From contig CALJKL010000014.1 of the NCBI GenBank assembly GCA_937973555.1, positions 1-63,669 on the forward strand: a stretch of 63,669 nt of DNA, read 5' to 3'. This document shows positions 43,027-52,411 of this stretch, one piece after another. Source of the stretch: an uncultured Flavobacteriales bacterium (GTDB lineage Bacteria; Bacteroidota; Bacteroidia; Flavobacteriales; Weeksellaceae). Each line of letters opens with the position of its first letter. Position 1 is the first letter of the stretch. The notes under the pieces are model-generated. The model saw nothing but the letters and a program-made list of their open reading frames with translations, was not told the origin of the DNA and made no database searches. The position numbers and the translations under genes were made by a program.

Positions 43027-43551
43027 TTATTCGGTAAAGAGTTTTTTCAATTCCACCGAATCTTTGGCTTTCATTCTTCCGGAAAGAATGAGTGAAAGTT
43101 CTTTTCTTCTCAAAGCTGCATCATATCTTTCTTTTTCCAATTCTGTTTCAGGCTCTACTTCAGGAATACCCACCGGTTTATTTTGTTTATCTACAGCCAC
43201 AAAGGTATAAATGCCCTCATTGGTATGTATCTTTTCTTTTGTGATAGGATTGTCTAACCAGACATCACAATAAATTTCCATAGAAGTAGAAAAAGCACGA
43301 GATACTTTGGCTTCTACCACCACTACACCACCTTCGGGAATGGGATGCTTAAAGGAAACATGGTTCACAGATGCTGTAACCACCGTAGATTGGCTATGCC
43401 TGGAAGCAGAGATGGCTGCAGCTCTGTCCATTCTGGCCAACAATTCACCACCAAACATGTTTTTAAGGGAATTGGTTTCGTTGGGCAAAACAATATTGGT
43501 CATCACTGTAAGTGATTCATTGCATTTTTTACTTTTTCTCATGGAAATCAT
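43027..43551 (-). CDS. Acyl-CoA thioesterase, YciA-type hotdog
   Basis: 174 residues from the ATG at 43549-43551; the frame extends five codons upstream only to a TTG. The hotdog motif NSLKNMFGGELLARMDRAAA carries the conserved Asn and Asp, and VNHVSFKHPIPEG is the second conserved strand. YciA/BFIT-type enzymes hydrolyse a wide range of acyl-CoAs. The C-terminal helix (ERYDAALRRKELSL) is present. The gene starts four bases after the stop of the HU-like gene upstream. Confidence 0.88.
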   Translation of the reverse strand: MISMRKSKKCNESLTVMTNIVLPNETNSLKNMFGGELLARMDRAAAISASRHSQSTVVTASVNHVSFKHPIPEGGVVVVEAKVSRAFSTSMEIYCDVWLDNPITKEKIHTNEGIYTFVAVDKQNKPVGIPEVEPETELEKERYDAALRRKELSLILSGRMKAKDSVELKKLFTE

Positions 43552-43555
43552 AGAT

Positions 43556-44218
43556 TTATTTAGCAATTTTTACTGAATCTTTCTTCAAAGAATCCTTTTT
43601 TATGGGCGTTTTCTCTATCCTATGGGTGGAGGTCTTCACCGTAAGACCAAAAGATTTTTTCCCGAAAAGTTGATCTTGATAATTAAGCGCCAAATATAAA
43701 ATGGCACCTACCGGAATAATCAATAAGAAAGACCATAAAACAGAATGGCTGAATACGTATTGATTGTCCGTTTCTTCGTCTTCAAGAATTGGGAATTTTT
43801 GTAGTTTGATTTCTTTCAAACTAATTTCTTCTAAACCGAAATAGTTTGGATTTTGAGTAAAATCTTTCTTTGAAATCAAGGATATTTCACCATTTTTTTC
43901 TAAAAACTCACCCAATTCATTTACTTGCATATTCTTATTTTCCGCAAGTTCTTTATGCCAATTTAAAACTTCTTCTTTAATTTGGGATTGAATGTCAAAA
44001 AGATTCCCTCCTGTTTTTTCTGCAATATATATAGATAAATCTGATCCTAAAACTAATTTACTGCTTTGAAAATGAATTTCTTGTGCAGGAGGCAATAAAG
44101 TGGAAGTTTCCGGATCTAATTGTGCAGATTTTTTCTGAAGGGTAAATACACCAAAGCCCGGTAACTCTACCTTGCCTTTTTCTTGCAATAAATTGAAAAT
44201 ATGGAGTCCTAAATTCAT
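43556..44218 (-). CDS. CCDC81-like HU domain membrane protein
   Basis: 220 residues. The N-terminus (NLGLHIFNLLQEKGKVELPG, then FGVFTL) is the first prokaryotic CCDC81-like HU domain, and residues 55-130 fit the second. A single membrane helix (about 158-178) and a Lys-rich tail follow. In many relatives the tail ends in a SPOR peptidoglycan-binding domain; here only about 40 basic residues follow, so SPOR is missing. It may link the envelope with DNA or glycan at the septum. It is the first gene of the leftward thioesterase-dehydrogenase run; a TAAATTTG box lies just eight bases before its start. Confidence 0.8.
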   Translation of the reverse strand: MNLGLHIFNLLQEKGKVELPGFGVFTLQKKSAQLDPETSTLLPPAQEIHFQSSKLVLGSDLSIYIAEKTGGNLFDIQSQIKEEVLNWHKELAENKNMQVNELGEFLEKNGEISLISKKDFTQNPNYFGLEEISLKEIKLQKFPILEDEETDNQYVFSHSVLWSFLLIIPVGAILYLALNYQDQLFGKKSFGLTVKTSTHRIEKTPIKKDSLKKDSVKIAK

Positions 44219-44225
44219 ATCGATG

Positions 44226-44260
44226 CAAATTTAGCATATTTTGTTGAGTTAAAATACAAA
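44226..44260 (-). promoter_or_regulatory. Candidate promoter for the HU-like gene, near-leaderless
   Basis: TTTG (44257-44260), 23 bases, TAAATTTG (44226-44233) on the minus strand. The predicted start lies only two or three bases before the ATG at 44216-44218. The -33 element lies at the edge of the terminator. Confidence 0.4.
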
Positions 44261-44287
44261 AATGGCTGCCTTTAAAAGACAGCCATT
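44257..44287 (-). terminator. Rho-independent terminator after the TonB-dependent receptor
   Basis: AATGGCTG (44261-44268) / CAGCCATT (44280-44287) hairpin followed by T residues on the minus strand; 23 bases past the receptor stop. Confidence 0.85.
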
Positions 44288-44309
44288 ATAAAAAGACATA
44301 TGATTTCGA

Positions 44310-46412
44310 CTAATTTATTTTCCAAGAAAAACCAACCATAAAATTTCTGCCAGCCTGCGCATAATAATACGGTCCTTCATAAACAAAACCATTGTTAACA
44401 TATTTCTTATTGAAAATATTATTCAGCAAGAACTGAAGCGCCACTGCATTTTTTCCGATTTTAAAATCATATTGAGCATTGAAATCTGTCAGGAAATAAT
44501 CTTTCAACCTCAAATCTTCTATTTGGGTATTATCCAAATATTGTTTCCCTACATATTGATTGCTTACATTCAATTCAATATTTTTAACCGGCTTATATTG
44601 CACTTTTGCATTGGCGATAATATTTGGTGAGAAAGATATATCTGTATTTCCCAGATTGGCAAAATTATTATTGTTTTCTATTTTGAAGCCTTTGTTTTTA
44701 TTTTCGCTTAAAGTAACATTTCCTGATAAATTCAGTTTTTCAGAAATTTTGGCCAAAGCTCCCACTTCTATTCCTAATCTATATGATTTCCCCGAATTAA
44801 TTTTGATAAATTCACCCACATTGTTAATCTCACCGCTTAATACCAATTGGTTTACATAATTCATGTAATAAGCATTTGCCGTGAAAGAAACATTGCCAAA
44901 AGTCTTTTCAATACCCAATTCGAAATCGTGTAATTTTTCCGGTTTTGTATTGGCATTGGCTATTAAATCATCTCTGTTTGGTTCTCTGTGAGCATGAGCA
45001 TAAGAGAAGAAAATCTTACCTTTTTGAATATTATAGTTGATTCCCGCTTTTGGATTGAAGAAAAGCCAGTTGTAGTTCAAATTTGCTCCATCCTCTGCGC
45101 TTTCTTGTAAGACATATGTTTTGTAATCAATATTTCTGATTTGCACATCTCCAAAAAATTCCAACTGATTAACCTTATAAATGGCTTTGGCAAAACCAGA
45201 AACCTCATTTTTTAAGGCATTATTTCTATAATATTCATGTTCCAAAATTTGGGTATAAGTTACCCCGGAAACATTTCCGAAATGTTTTCCAAAATACTGA
45301 TTTGCGGTCACACCAAAATTAAGATTCAGGTTCTCAAGATTCCCGTAAAGATTAGAAACTATGCCATAGAAATGATTGTCTAACCATTTTTTTCTGATAA
45401 AATCTGTATTGGCAATCACATTTCCATTTTGGGCAATATCTGGCAAACCATAATCCGCAAAAGCAGCATCTTGCTTATAGTTCTCATAATAGCCCTTGCC
45501 ATTGGTTAAATGAAAGGTTGTTTCCAGATTCCATTTGTTTGAAAATTTTTGTTCCCAAAGCAAATGATAATGTTTTTGCCAATAATTGTCTGTTTCATTA
45601 TTGTAATATTTTATCACATTCCAATTGGCATCATAAATGGCTCCAGAATAATTGAATTTTGGATTCACTTCATAAGTAGCCCTATCTATCCCGTTCCAGG
45701 CTTGATATGTTTTTTCTTTACCTCCAAAAGACAAAAACCTCAATTTGGTATTTCCCTTTTCAAATAATGCATTGATATTGTATGAATTCAGTTTAGAAAA
45801 GGCACGGTCTATGTATCCGTCTGAATTTATAATGGAATACCTCCCGGAAATGGAAAGCATATTGTTAAAAAACTTCCCGGTTCCCACCTCAAAAGAATGT
45901 TTGTGAGTATTAAAACTGCCATAACTTTGATTGGTCAAAAAATAAGCCTTCTCTTCAGGATTTTTGGTCAAAATATTGACACTTGCCCCGAAGCTCGCCA
46001 CACCATTGCTAGAAGTCCCTACCCCTCTTTGAATCACAATTTGCGAGGCTGAACTTGCCAAATCCGGCACGTCTACAAAATACGTTCCTTGAGATTCTGA
46101 ATCATTGTAAGGAACTCCGTTTAGCATTACGTTAATTCCCGTTCCTGCAGTTCCTCTGATTCTGAAACCGGTATAACCAACGCCATTTCCTGCGTCTGAA
46201 GTAGTAACTACCGACATTTGGTTTTTGAGCAAAATAGGCAAATCCTGTCCTAAATTTTTAGCACTCAAATCCTTCTGAACATTAATGATTTCTTTAGAAA
46301 CGGGAAGCCTTTTGGTAAATTTAACTTCCTGAATTTCTTTTACTTGTGTCGTGTCTGTCTGTGCAGACAAAAGAGAACTTGCGAAAAGTCCCAAAATAAT
46401 AAATCCTTTCAT
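44310..46412 (-). CDS. TonB-dependent receptor behind a TPP riboswitch, likely thiamin
   Basis: 700 residues from the ATG at 46410-46412, with a signal peptide ending LLSAQ. The TonB box region (about 25-35), the plug (GVGYTGFRIRGTAGTGINVM, about 87-106) and a 22-strand barrel ending VGFSWKIN with alternating hydrophobic residues are all seen. The TPP riboswitch in its leader (46488-46559) makes thiamin or a thiamin precursor the likely ligand, as reported for outer-membrane thiamin receptors of Bacteroidota. No inner-membrane thiamin transporter or thiamin kinase gene is adjacent. Confidence 0.9.
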   Translation of the reverse strand: MKGFIILGLFASSLLSAQTDTTQVKEIQEVKFTKRLPVSKEIINVQKDLSAKNLGQDLPILLKNQMSVVTTSDAGNGVGYTGFRIRGTAGTGINVMLNGVPYNDSESQGTYFVDVPDLASSASQIVIQRGVGTSSNGVASFGASVNILTKNPEEKAYFLTNQSYGSFNTHKHSFEVGTGKFFNNMLSISGRYSIINSDGYIDRAFSKLNSYNINALFEKGNTKLRFLSFGGKEKTYQAWNGIDRATYEVNPKFNYSGAIYDANWNVIKYYNNETDNYWQKHYHLLWEQKFSNKWNLETTFHLTNGKGYYENYKQDAAFADYGLPDIAQNGNVIANTDFIRKKWLDNHFYGIVSNLYGNLENLNLNFGVTANQYFGKHFGNVSGVTYTQILEHEYYRNNALKNEVSGFAKAIYKVNQLEFFGDVQIRNIDYKTYVLQESAEDGANLNYNWLFFNPKAGINYNIQKGKIFFSYAHAHREPNRDDLIANANTKPEKLHDFELGIEKTFGNVSFTANAYYMNYVNQLVLSGEINNVGEFIKINSGKSYRLGIEVGALAKISEKLNLSGNVTLSENKNKGFKIENNNNFANLGNTDISFSPNIIANAKVQYKPVKNIELNVSNQYVGKQYLDNTQIEDLRLKDYFLTDFNAQYDFKIGKNAVALQFLLNNIFNKKYVNNGFVYEGPYYYAQAGRNFMVGFSWKIN

Positions 46413-46487
46413 TCTGATTTTAATTAAAAAGTTTAACAAATCGAATAAAAGGATGCCAAATGTGAAAAATACATCAAAGACGTCTCC

Positions 46488-46559
46488 ATAAACAGCATTA
46501 CCTGTTCTATGTTCTTTGGGTATAATCTCAGCCTATTACAGCACCCCTTTTTCTGTTAG
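46488..46559 (-). ncRNA. TPP (thi box) riboswitch
   Basis: Read on the minus strand: P1 is closed by AACAG (46553-46557) and CTGTT; then GGGGTGC, the invariant CTGAGA, ATTATACCC (the T-loop-side ACCC), and the second arm with GAAC, ACAGG and TAATGC. The order and spacing fit the thi box. It lies 76 bases before the receptor start codon. Confidence 0.88.
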
Positions 46560-46575
46560 CAAAAATATGAAAAAT

Positions 46576-46944
46576 TTATAAATTTCTAATAATCCCGAAA
46601 AGAATACTAATGATAAGCAATATCAATAAAATTTTATTGGAAAGGAGAACTTTTCTAAGTCCTCGATATTTTTCTTTTTTATAACCTGTAAAAACCAAAA
46701 TAACAACATAAGGAATCGCAAGAACAAAAAGCGGATTAAACTTTAAAGCTTCCAAAAAATGAAAATGAAGCAATTCATGCAGAGCCCTTTGGCTACCACA
46801 ACCAGGGCATTGATAACCTGTAGCCATCTGGAAAGGACAACCCAAAAAATATTGAGAATCGCTCTCCGGATTCAAGAAAAAATAGTAAGATAAAACTCCT
46901 ATCAGAAAAAGAATTGAAACGCCATAAAGCTTTCTGTTTTTCAT
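46576..46944 (-). CDS. DUF2752 membrane protein
   Basis: 122 residues with helices at about 7-24, 68-86 and 102-120. The signature FLGCPFQMATGYQCPGCGSQ then RALHELLH gives CPxCGxxR with two additional Cys before it, the hallmark of DUF2752 integral membrane proteins. Function is unknown. The gene lies directly upstream of the TPP riboswitch with only about 20 bases between its stop and the aptamer, but the riboswitch belongs to the receptor. A TAAATTTG box lies about 40 bases before its start. Confidence 0.85.
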   Translation of the reverse strand: MKNRKLYGVSILFLIGVLSYYFFLNPESDSQYFLGCPFQMATGYQCPGCGSQRALHELLHFHFLEALKFNPLFVLAIPYVVILVFTGYKKEKYRGLRKVLLSNKILLILLIISILFGIIRNL

Positions 46945-46982
46945 ATTGTTCGAATTATATTACCTCTAAAAAGCATTTATAA

Positions 46983-47016
46983 CAAATTTAAATTACCTTT
47001 TTTATGGAGAAAACAA
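46983..47016 (-). promoter_or_regulatory. Candidate promoter for the DUF2752 gene
   Basis: TTG (47014-47016), 23 bases, TAAATTTG (46983-46990) on the minus strand. The long spacer makes it tentative. Confidence 0.35.
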
Positions 47017-47049
47017 TAAAATTATTAACAAAAATAGATGAAAATTTTG

Positions 47050-47057
47050 TAGATTTG
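47050..47057 (+). promoter_or_regulatory. Candidate -7 box for aconitase
   Basis: TAGATTTG matches TAnnTTTG, 42 bases before the start codon. No clear TTTG partner upstream. Confidence 0.4.
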
Positions 47058-47099
47058 GACGACTTATAAAATAATCTCTAATTTTTAAACTTTGAGGAT

Positions 47100-49370
47100 A
47101 TGATTTTTGACCTTGATATGATCAAAAAAGTGTACGAGCGTTACCCAGAAAGAATTGCAGCTGCAAGAAAAGTAGTGGGGAAACCTCTTACACTTGCAGA
47201 AAAAATTCTTTACGCTCACCTTTGGCAAGGTAATGCAACAGAAGCGTATGAAAGAGGAAATTCTTATGTAGATTTCGCTCCAGATAGAGTTGCTATGCAA
47301 GACGCAACAGCACAGATGGCCCTTTTACAATTTATGCAAGCCGGCAAATCTAAAGTTGCGGTCCCTTCTACTGCTCATGCAGATCACTTAATTCAAGCAA
47401 AAATAGGTGCTGACAAAGATTTACAGGAAGCCCTTAATAAGAATAACGAAGTTTTCAACTTCCTTTCTTCAATTTGTAACAAATATGGCATCGGTTTCTG
47501 GAAACCGGGTGCTGGTATCATTCACCAAGTGGTATTAGAAAACTATGCCTTCCCTGGTGGTATGATGATCGGTACAGATTCTCACACGGTAAATGCTGGC
47601 GGATTGGGTATGGTAGCTATTGGTGTAGGTGGTGCGGATGCGGTAGATGTAATGGCTGGTATGGCTTGGGAATTGAAAATGCCAAAACTAATCGGGGTAA
47701 AATTAACCGGAAAACTAAACGGATGGACTTCTGCTAAAGACGTTATCCTTAAAGTAGCAGGTATCCTTACCGTAAAAGGTGGAACAGGTGCTATTGTAGA
47801 ATATTTTGGAGAAGGAGCTACTTCTATGTCGGCTACCGGAAAAGGAACCATCTGTAACATGGGTGCAGAAATTGGTGCTACCACTTCTACTTTCGGGTAT
47901 GATGATTCTATGAGAAGATACCTAGCCGCTACAGGAAGACAAGAAGTAGTAGATGCTGCAGATAAAATTGCTGAACATTTAACAGGTGATGCGGAAGTAT
48001 ATGCAGATCCAACAAAATATTTTGATCAAGTAATTGAAATTAATCTAAGCGAATTAACGCCTCATCTTAATGGGCCTTTCACTCCGGATTTGGCAACACC
48101 AGTTGCAGAAATGAAAGAAAAAGCGACTGCTAATGGATGGCCATTGGATGTAGAATGGGCTTTAATTGGTTCTTGTACCAACTCTTCTTACGAAGATTTA
48201 TCAAGAGCTGCTTCTATTGTAGAAGATGCTTTTGCCAAAGGGGTAAAACCTAAGGCTATATTGGGTATCAACCCAGGTTCTGAGCAAGTAAGATATACTG
48301 CAGAAAGAGACGGATTGATTGCCAGTTTCCAAAAATTTGAAAACGCAAGAATCTTCACCAATGCTTGCGGGCCATGTATCGGGCAATGGGACAGAGAAGG
48401 TGCTGAAAAAGGAGAGAAAAACTCTATCGTACATTCTTTCAACAGAAACTTTGCGAAAAGAGCAGACGGAAATCCTAATACTCATGCTTTCGTAGCTTCA
48501 CCGGAAATGGTAGCTGCTGTAGCTATTTCGGGAAGATTAGATTTCAACCCTATTACAGATACTCTTACCAATGCAAACGGTGAGCAGGTAAAACTAGACG
48601 AGCCAAAAGGTTCTGAACTTCCTTCAAAAGGTTTTGCGGTAGAAGATAATGGTTACCAAGCACCAGCAGAAGATGGTTCTTCTGTAAAAGTAGAGGTAAA
48701 CCCTACATCAGACAGATTGCAACTATTGGCTCCTTTCCAACCTTGGGATGGTAAAAACATTACTGGTGCTAAACTTCTCATCAAAGCAGAAGGAAAATGT
48801 ACTACCGATCATATCTCTATGGCAGGCCCTTGGTTGAAATTCAGAGGTCACTTAGACAATATTTCTAACAACATGTTAATTGGTGCAGTAAACTACTTCA
48901 ACAAAGAAACCAATAAAGTTAAAAACCAATTGACCGGCGAATACGGTGAAGTACCTGCAGTAGCAAGAGCTTATAAAGCTGCCGGAGTTCCTTCAATAGT
49001 AGTGGGAGACCAAAACTACGGGGAAGGTTCTTCTAGAGAGCATGCTGCTATGGAGCCTAGACACTTAGGCGTAAAAGCTGTTTTGGTGAAATCTTTCGCG
49101 AGAATCCACGAAACCAATCTTAAAAAGCAAGGTATGTTGGGCTTAACGTTTGCCAACCCTGATGATTATGATAAAATCCAAGAAGCAGACACCATCAATT
49201 TCTTAGACCTTGATGCATTTGCTCCAGGCAAACCATTGACTTTGGAATTCGTTCATGCTGACGGAAGCAAAGATATTATCATTGCTAACCACACCTACAA
49301 CGAACAGCAGATTGGATGGTTCAACGCAGGTTCTGCACTGAACCTTATTGCTCAGGAAGCCAATAAATAA
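47100..49370 (+). CDS. acn: Aconitate hydratase
   Basis: TCA-cycle aconitase of 756 residues, the mitochondrial-like (short AcnA-type) form. The [4Fe-4S]-binding Cys are in GSCTNSSYEDLS (about 357) and ACGPCIGQW (about 420-428). The substrate motif MIGTDSHTVNAGGLGMVAIG (about 155-174) and QNYGEGSSREHAAMEPRHLG (about 638-657) are kept. The dense use of frequent codons suggests strong expression. It is monocistronic with its own terminator at 49394-49425. Confidence 0.96.
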   Translation: MIFDLDMIKKVYERYPERIAAARKVVGKPLTLAEKILYAHLWQGNATEAYERGNSYVDFAPDRVAMQDATAQMALLQFMQAGKSKVAVPSTAHADHLIQAKIGADKDLQEALNKNNEVFNFLSSICNKYGIGFWKPGAGIIHQVVLENYAFPGGMMIGTDSHTVNAGGLGMVAIGVGGADAVDVMAGMAWELKMPKLIGVKLTGKLNGWTSAKDVILKVAGILTVKGGTGAIVEYFGEGATSMSATGKGTICNMGAEIGATTSTFGYDDSMRRYLAATGRQEVVDAADKIAEHLTGDAEVYADPTKYFDQVIEINLSELTPHLNGPFTPDLATPVAEMKEKATANGWPLDVEWALIGSCTNSSYEDLSRAASIVEDAFAKGVKPKAILGINPGSEQVRYTAERDGLIASFQKFENARIFTNACGPCIGQWDREGAEKGEKNSIVHSFNRNFAKRADGNPNTHAFVASPEMVAAVAISGRLDFNPITDTLTNANGEQVKLDEPKGSELPSKGFAVEDNGYQAPAEDGSSVKVEVNPTSDRLQLLAPFQPWDGKNITGAKLLIKAEGKCTTDHISMAGPWLKFRGHLDNISNNMLIGAVNYFNKETNKVKNQLTGEYGEVPAVARAYKAAGVPSIVVGDQNYGEGSSREHAAMEPRHLGVKAVLVKSFARIHETNLKKQGMLGLTFANPDDYDKIQEADTINFLDLDAFAPGKPLTLEFVHADGSKDIIIANHTYNEQQIGWFNAGSALNLIAQEANK

Positions 49371-49393
49371 GATTCATTTTTATTGACCATATA

Positions 49394-49425
49394 AAACCGC
49401 TCAAAAATACTGAGCGGTTTTTTTA
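49394..49425 (+). terminator. Rho-independent terminator after aconitase
   Basis: AAACCGCTCA (49394-49403) / TGAGCGGTTT (49411-49420) with a seven-base loop, then a T-run. Confidence 0.9.
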
Positions 49426-49495
49426 TATTAATATTACATAACACTGTAACAAAACCACTTTTAATCTGTCTAATGCTGGTAACTAACAATCTTTC

Positions 49496-51697
49496 ATGAA
49501 CAAAACATTACTTTTATTAAGTACGCTTTTAGTATTTGGTTTTTCTAATGCCCAAAAAACGGAAAAAGAAAAACAGATAGAAGGCGTTACGCTTATCAAA
49601 ACCAAAAAAGCCATAGAACAAAAGGCAGACCGTACCATTTTTGATTTCTCTGAGCAGGCACACCTCAATACCGGAAACCTTATTGAAGGGATGAAAAAAC
49701 TGCCTGGTCTTATTGTGTCTGATGTTGCAGGATTAATGTACCAAGGAAAACAATTGGATGTGTACATGGACGGAAGACCACTTAATATTAATGGAAGCCA
49801 ATTGCAAGCCTATTTAGAAGGCATGCCCGCCAATTCTGTAGACCGAGTGGAAGTCATTACCCAACCAGGGTCTGAATTTCCTGCTACTTCCGGAGGCGCT
49901 ATCATCAATATCATCACCAATAAAAATGCCCAAAAATACCTTTCTGCAACGTATAGTGGAAGATATGCTTTCTCTAACTATGATAAATTTAGAAACAGAA
50001 CCAACAATTCCTTATTGTTAAATGCCAAAAACAAATATTTCGGATGGCAGCTCAACTTCGGGCAAAACTATCGTGAAGGATTCAGAGAATCTATTATTGG
50101 AGACATTTCTAATGTTTTTACAGAAAATATCCAAAGAGGATACTTTGTAAAATCTGCCTTAACCTTTGATCTTGGTAAAGACCGTCTATTATTGAATTAT
50201 GATGTAAACCATAATAATAATAACAACACTACCATGAGTTCTGGTTTTACCGCAAGAAATGCCGGTACCGCCTCTAGCCCTTCTTATACTTTGGACAATT
50301 ACACCACCAATGATTTTGGGCATAGCCAAAACTGGAGACAGGAAGCCAGCGCTACCTATCAAGTAAAGTTTGCCGACAAAAATAAAAAACTCGACTTTAA
50401 TGCTACTTACAATCAGTTTGACACAGACTTCGATTTTAACGGAAATAAATTCAGCAATAATATTACAGTAAGAAACCAGTACGGAACGACTTCGCGTCAG
50501 AATGTAGCTGCCTTCAAGGTAGATTATGCTCAACCTATTAAATTATTAGATGAAGGAAAAATTTCTTTTGGAGGTTTGTATGAATTATTGAATTTTGACA
50601 CCCAATTGCAAAGTGTAACCAACCTAGACTATATTAGAAAAACCTCTTCTTTATACACTGAAATTCAAGCCAAAAAGAAACATTTCGATTTCATTTTGGG
50701 AACAAGAGCAGAATCTTATGACATCTACGGAAAAGCATTGGATTATTCCACCAATACACTAACCAAGGAGTTGATTCCTTTCAAAAAATTCAGTCTTTTC
50801 CCGAATGCCAGCATCCAGTACAATTTTGCTAAACAGGTTTATTTTGCGTTGAATTACAACCGTAAAATTCAGTTGCCAAATATTTCTTGGCTGAACCCTA
50901 ATAATAACAATTACCAAAACGGAAGCATCAGTTTTGGAGGAAATGCCAACCTAAGGCCTACCATTTTCAATAATTTCGAGGTAAAACTTTCAATGTTTGA
51001 TTATGCGTTTATTGGTTATAACCTCAGCGTTGCAGAAAATCAATCCATTCAATATGCCGAGAAGAAATATTTCTTTGATAACCAACCCATCATCAATGGA
51101 AAAGAGGCTTACTCTGTGAGCAATGGCTTCACGAATATTGCTTCGATGAGAATCCACAACTTCAATGTTGGCATGCCGCTTCCATTTATGCTTTTCACCA
51201 AAGGGCTTAAGGAAACCATGAAGATGAATTTCAACCCAGACAAGATTAACTTTATGTACATCTACACCGGATATCAATTGCATGAAATCCCGAACAATGA
51301 TAATAAAGGGTTTTGGATTTTCAACATCATGGCGCAGTTTATTCTTCCTAAAGACATTAAATTGGTGGCCAACTATTCTAATATGACAAAAGGAAATTGG
51401 TTTTATTTCAAAATGGAAAAACCTTGGATGAACAGCTTTGATTTAACCGCTACCAAGAAATTCATGAAAGATAGATTAACGCTTTCTGTATTTGCGAATG
51501 ATATTTTCAAAACCAATAGAAATGCCATTGTTTCTCTATACAACAATTCTAACATTTATTTGGGAAACAATTTTGATGCACAGAATTACGGAATCTCCAT
51601 CAATTATAAATTACCTACCAAAAACAAGTTAGCCAAAGAAGCTCCCAATTTGTTGAAGCAGGACAAAAAGGATGACGGCGGATTGCCAAATCAATAA
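49496..51697 (+). CDS. TonB-dependent receptor-like barrel protein
   Basis: 733 residues with a signal peptide (1-19, ending SNAQ). A plug-like region (about 40-145) includes MKKLPGLIVSDVAGLMYQGK and RVEVITQPGSEFPATSGGAI (a TonB-receptor plug feature). The barrel follows with many aromatic strands, in the outer-membrane beta-barrel family 3 style. The N-terminal carboxypeptidase-like extension common to this family is absent. The ligand is not identifiable. It is isolated, between the aconitase terminator and a bidirectional terminator at 51701-51730, with no SusD-like partner. Confidence 0.85.
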   Translation: MNKTLLLLSTLLVFGFSNAQKTEKEKQIEGVTLIKTKKAIEQKADRTIFDFSEQAHLNTGNLIEGMKKLPGLIVSDVAGLMYQGKQLDVYMDGRPLNINGSQLQAYLEGMPANSVDRVEVITQPGSEFPATSGGAIINIITNKNAQKYLSATYSGRYAFSNYDKFRNRTNNSLLLNAKNKYFGWQLNFGQNYREGFRESIIGDISNVFTENIQRGYFVKSALTFDLGKDRLLLNYDVNHNNNNNTTMSSGFTARNAGTASSPSYTLDNYTTNDFGHSQNWRQEASATYQVKFADKNKKLDFNATYNQFDTDFDFNGNKFSNNITVRNQYGTTSRQNVAAFKVDYAQPIKLLDEGKISFGGLYELLNFDTQLQSVTNLDYIRKTSSLYTEIQAKKKHFDFILGTRAESYDIYGKALDYSTNTLTKELIPFKKFSLFPNASIQYNFAKQVYFALNYNRKIQLPNISWLNPNNNNYQNGSISFGGNANLRPTIFNNFEVKLSMFDYAFIGYNLSVAENQSIQYAEKKYFFDNQPIINGKEAYSVSNGFTNIASMRIHNFNVGMPLPFMLFTKGLKETMKMNFNPDKINFMYIYTGYQLHEIPNNDNKGFWIFNIMAQFILPKDIKLVANYSNMTKGNWFYFKMEKPWMNSFDLTATKKFMKDRLTLSVFANDIFKTNRNAIVSLYNNSNIYLGNNFDAQNYGISINYKLPTKNKLAKEAPNLLKQDKKDDGGLPNQ

Positions 51698-51700
51698 AAT

Positions 51701-51730
51701 AAAAAACCGGGAATTCTATCCCGGTTTTTT
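51701..51730. terminator. Bidirectional terminator
   Basis: Twelve-base perfect stem AAAAAACCGGGA (51701-51712) / TCCCGGTTTTTT (51719-51730), six-base loop, with T-runs on both strands, between converging genes. Confidence 0.92.
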
Positions 51731-52410
51731 TATGCTTCGCAAGCCTTCCAAACTGTATCGTTCTGTGGAACAGGCGCTTTAATTTCTATTTTTTCTTTGG
51801 TAACAGGATGTACAAACTCCAGTTTTCTGGCATGCAAACTGATGCCTCCATCAGGATTAGAACGAGGTGAACCATATTTAAGGTCTCCTTTTATGGGTAC
51901 TCCTATTTTAGACAGTTGAGCCCTTATCTGATGGTGACGACCTGTTTCCAAATCTATTTCCAAGAGTTGATAATTGTCTAAAGCCTTAATGATGTTATAG
52001 GTCAATATGGCTTCTTTGGCCCCTTCTGTAGGTCTTGGATAGACAATTGCCTTATTGTTTTTTTCGTTTTTTTGAAGATAATGCACCAGTCTTTGTGTCT
52101 GCGGAATCATTTCTTTGGCCACAATGGCCCAATACGTTTTTTTGATTTCTCTATTCTTCACCATTTGGGTTAAACGAGAAAGCGCCTTGGAAGTTTTGGC
52201 ATAAATTACCAATCCCGAAGTGGGACGGTCTATTCTGTGCACCAATCCTAGGAATACATTGCCGGGTTTTTGGTCTCTTACTTTAATAAATTTTTTGATG
52301 GTTTCCAGCAAGGATTCATCACCCGTTTTATCACCCTGTACCAATTGGCCGGCCTTTTTATTGATGATGAGAAGATGATTGTCTTCGTAAATGATTTGTG
52401 ATTCTTGCAT
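51730..52410 (-). CDS. RluA-family pseudouridine synthase
   Basis: 226 residues from the ATG at 52408-52410; the frame runs upstream to an ATG that would overlap the permease gene. HRIDRPTSGLVIYAKTSKAL (about 55-74) holds the catalytic Asp, and GRHHQIRAQLSKIG and KLEFVHPVTKE are the other conserved blocks. No N-terminal S4 domain, so it belongs to the short RluA/TruC-like class and acts on rRNA or tRNA; which uridine is not known. It starts one base after the permease stop, so translation is coupled. Confidence 0.92.
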   Translation of the reverse strand: MQESQIIYEDNHLLIINKKAGQLVQGDKTGDESLLETIKKFIKVRDQKPGNVFLGLVHRIDRPTSGLVIYAKTSKALSRLTQMVKNREIKKTYWAIVAKEMIPQTQRLVHYLQKNEKNNKAIVYPRPTEGAKEAILTYNIIKALDNYQLLEIDLETGRHHQIRAQLSKIGVPIKGDLKYGSPRSNPDGGISLHARKLEFVHPVTKEKIEIKAPVPQNDTVWKACEA

Positions 52411-52411
52411 C

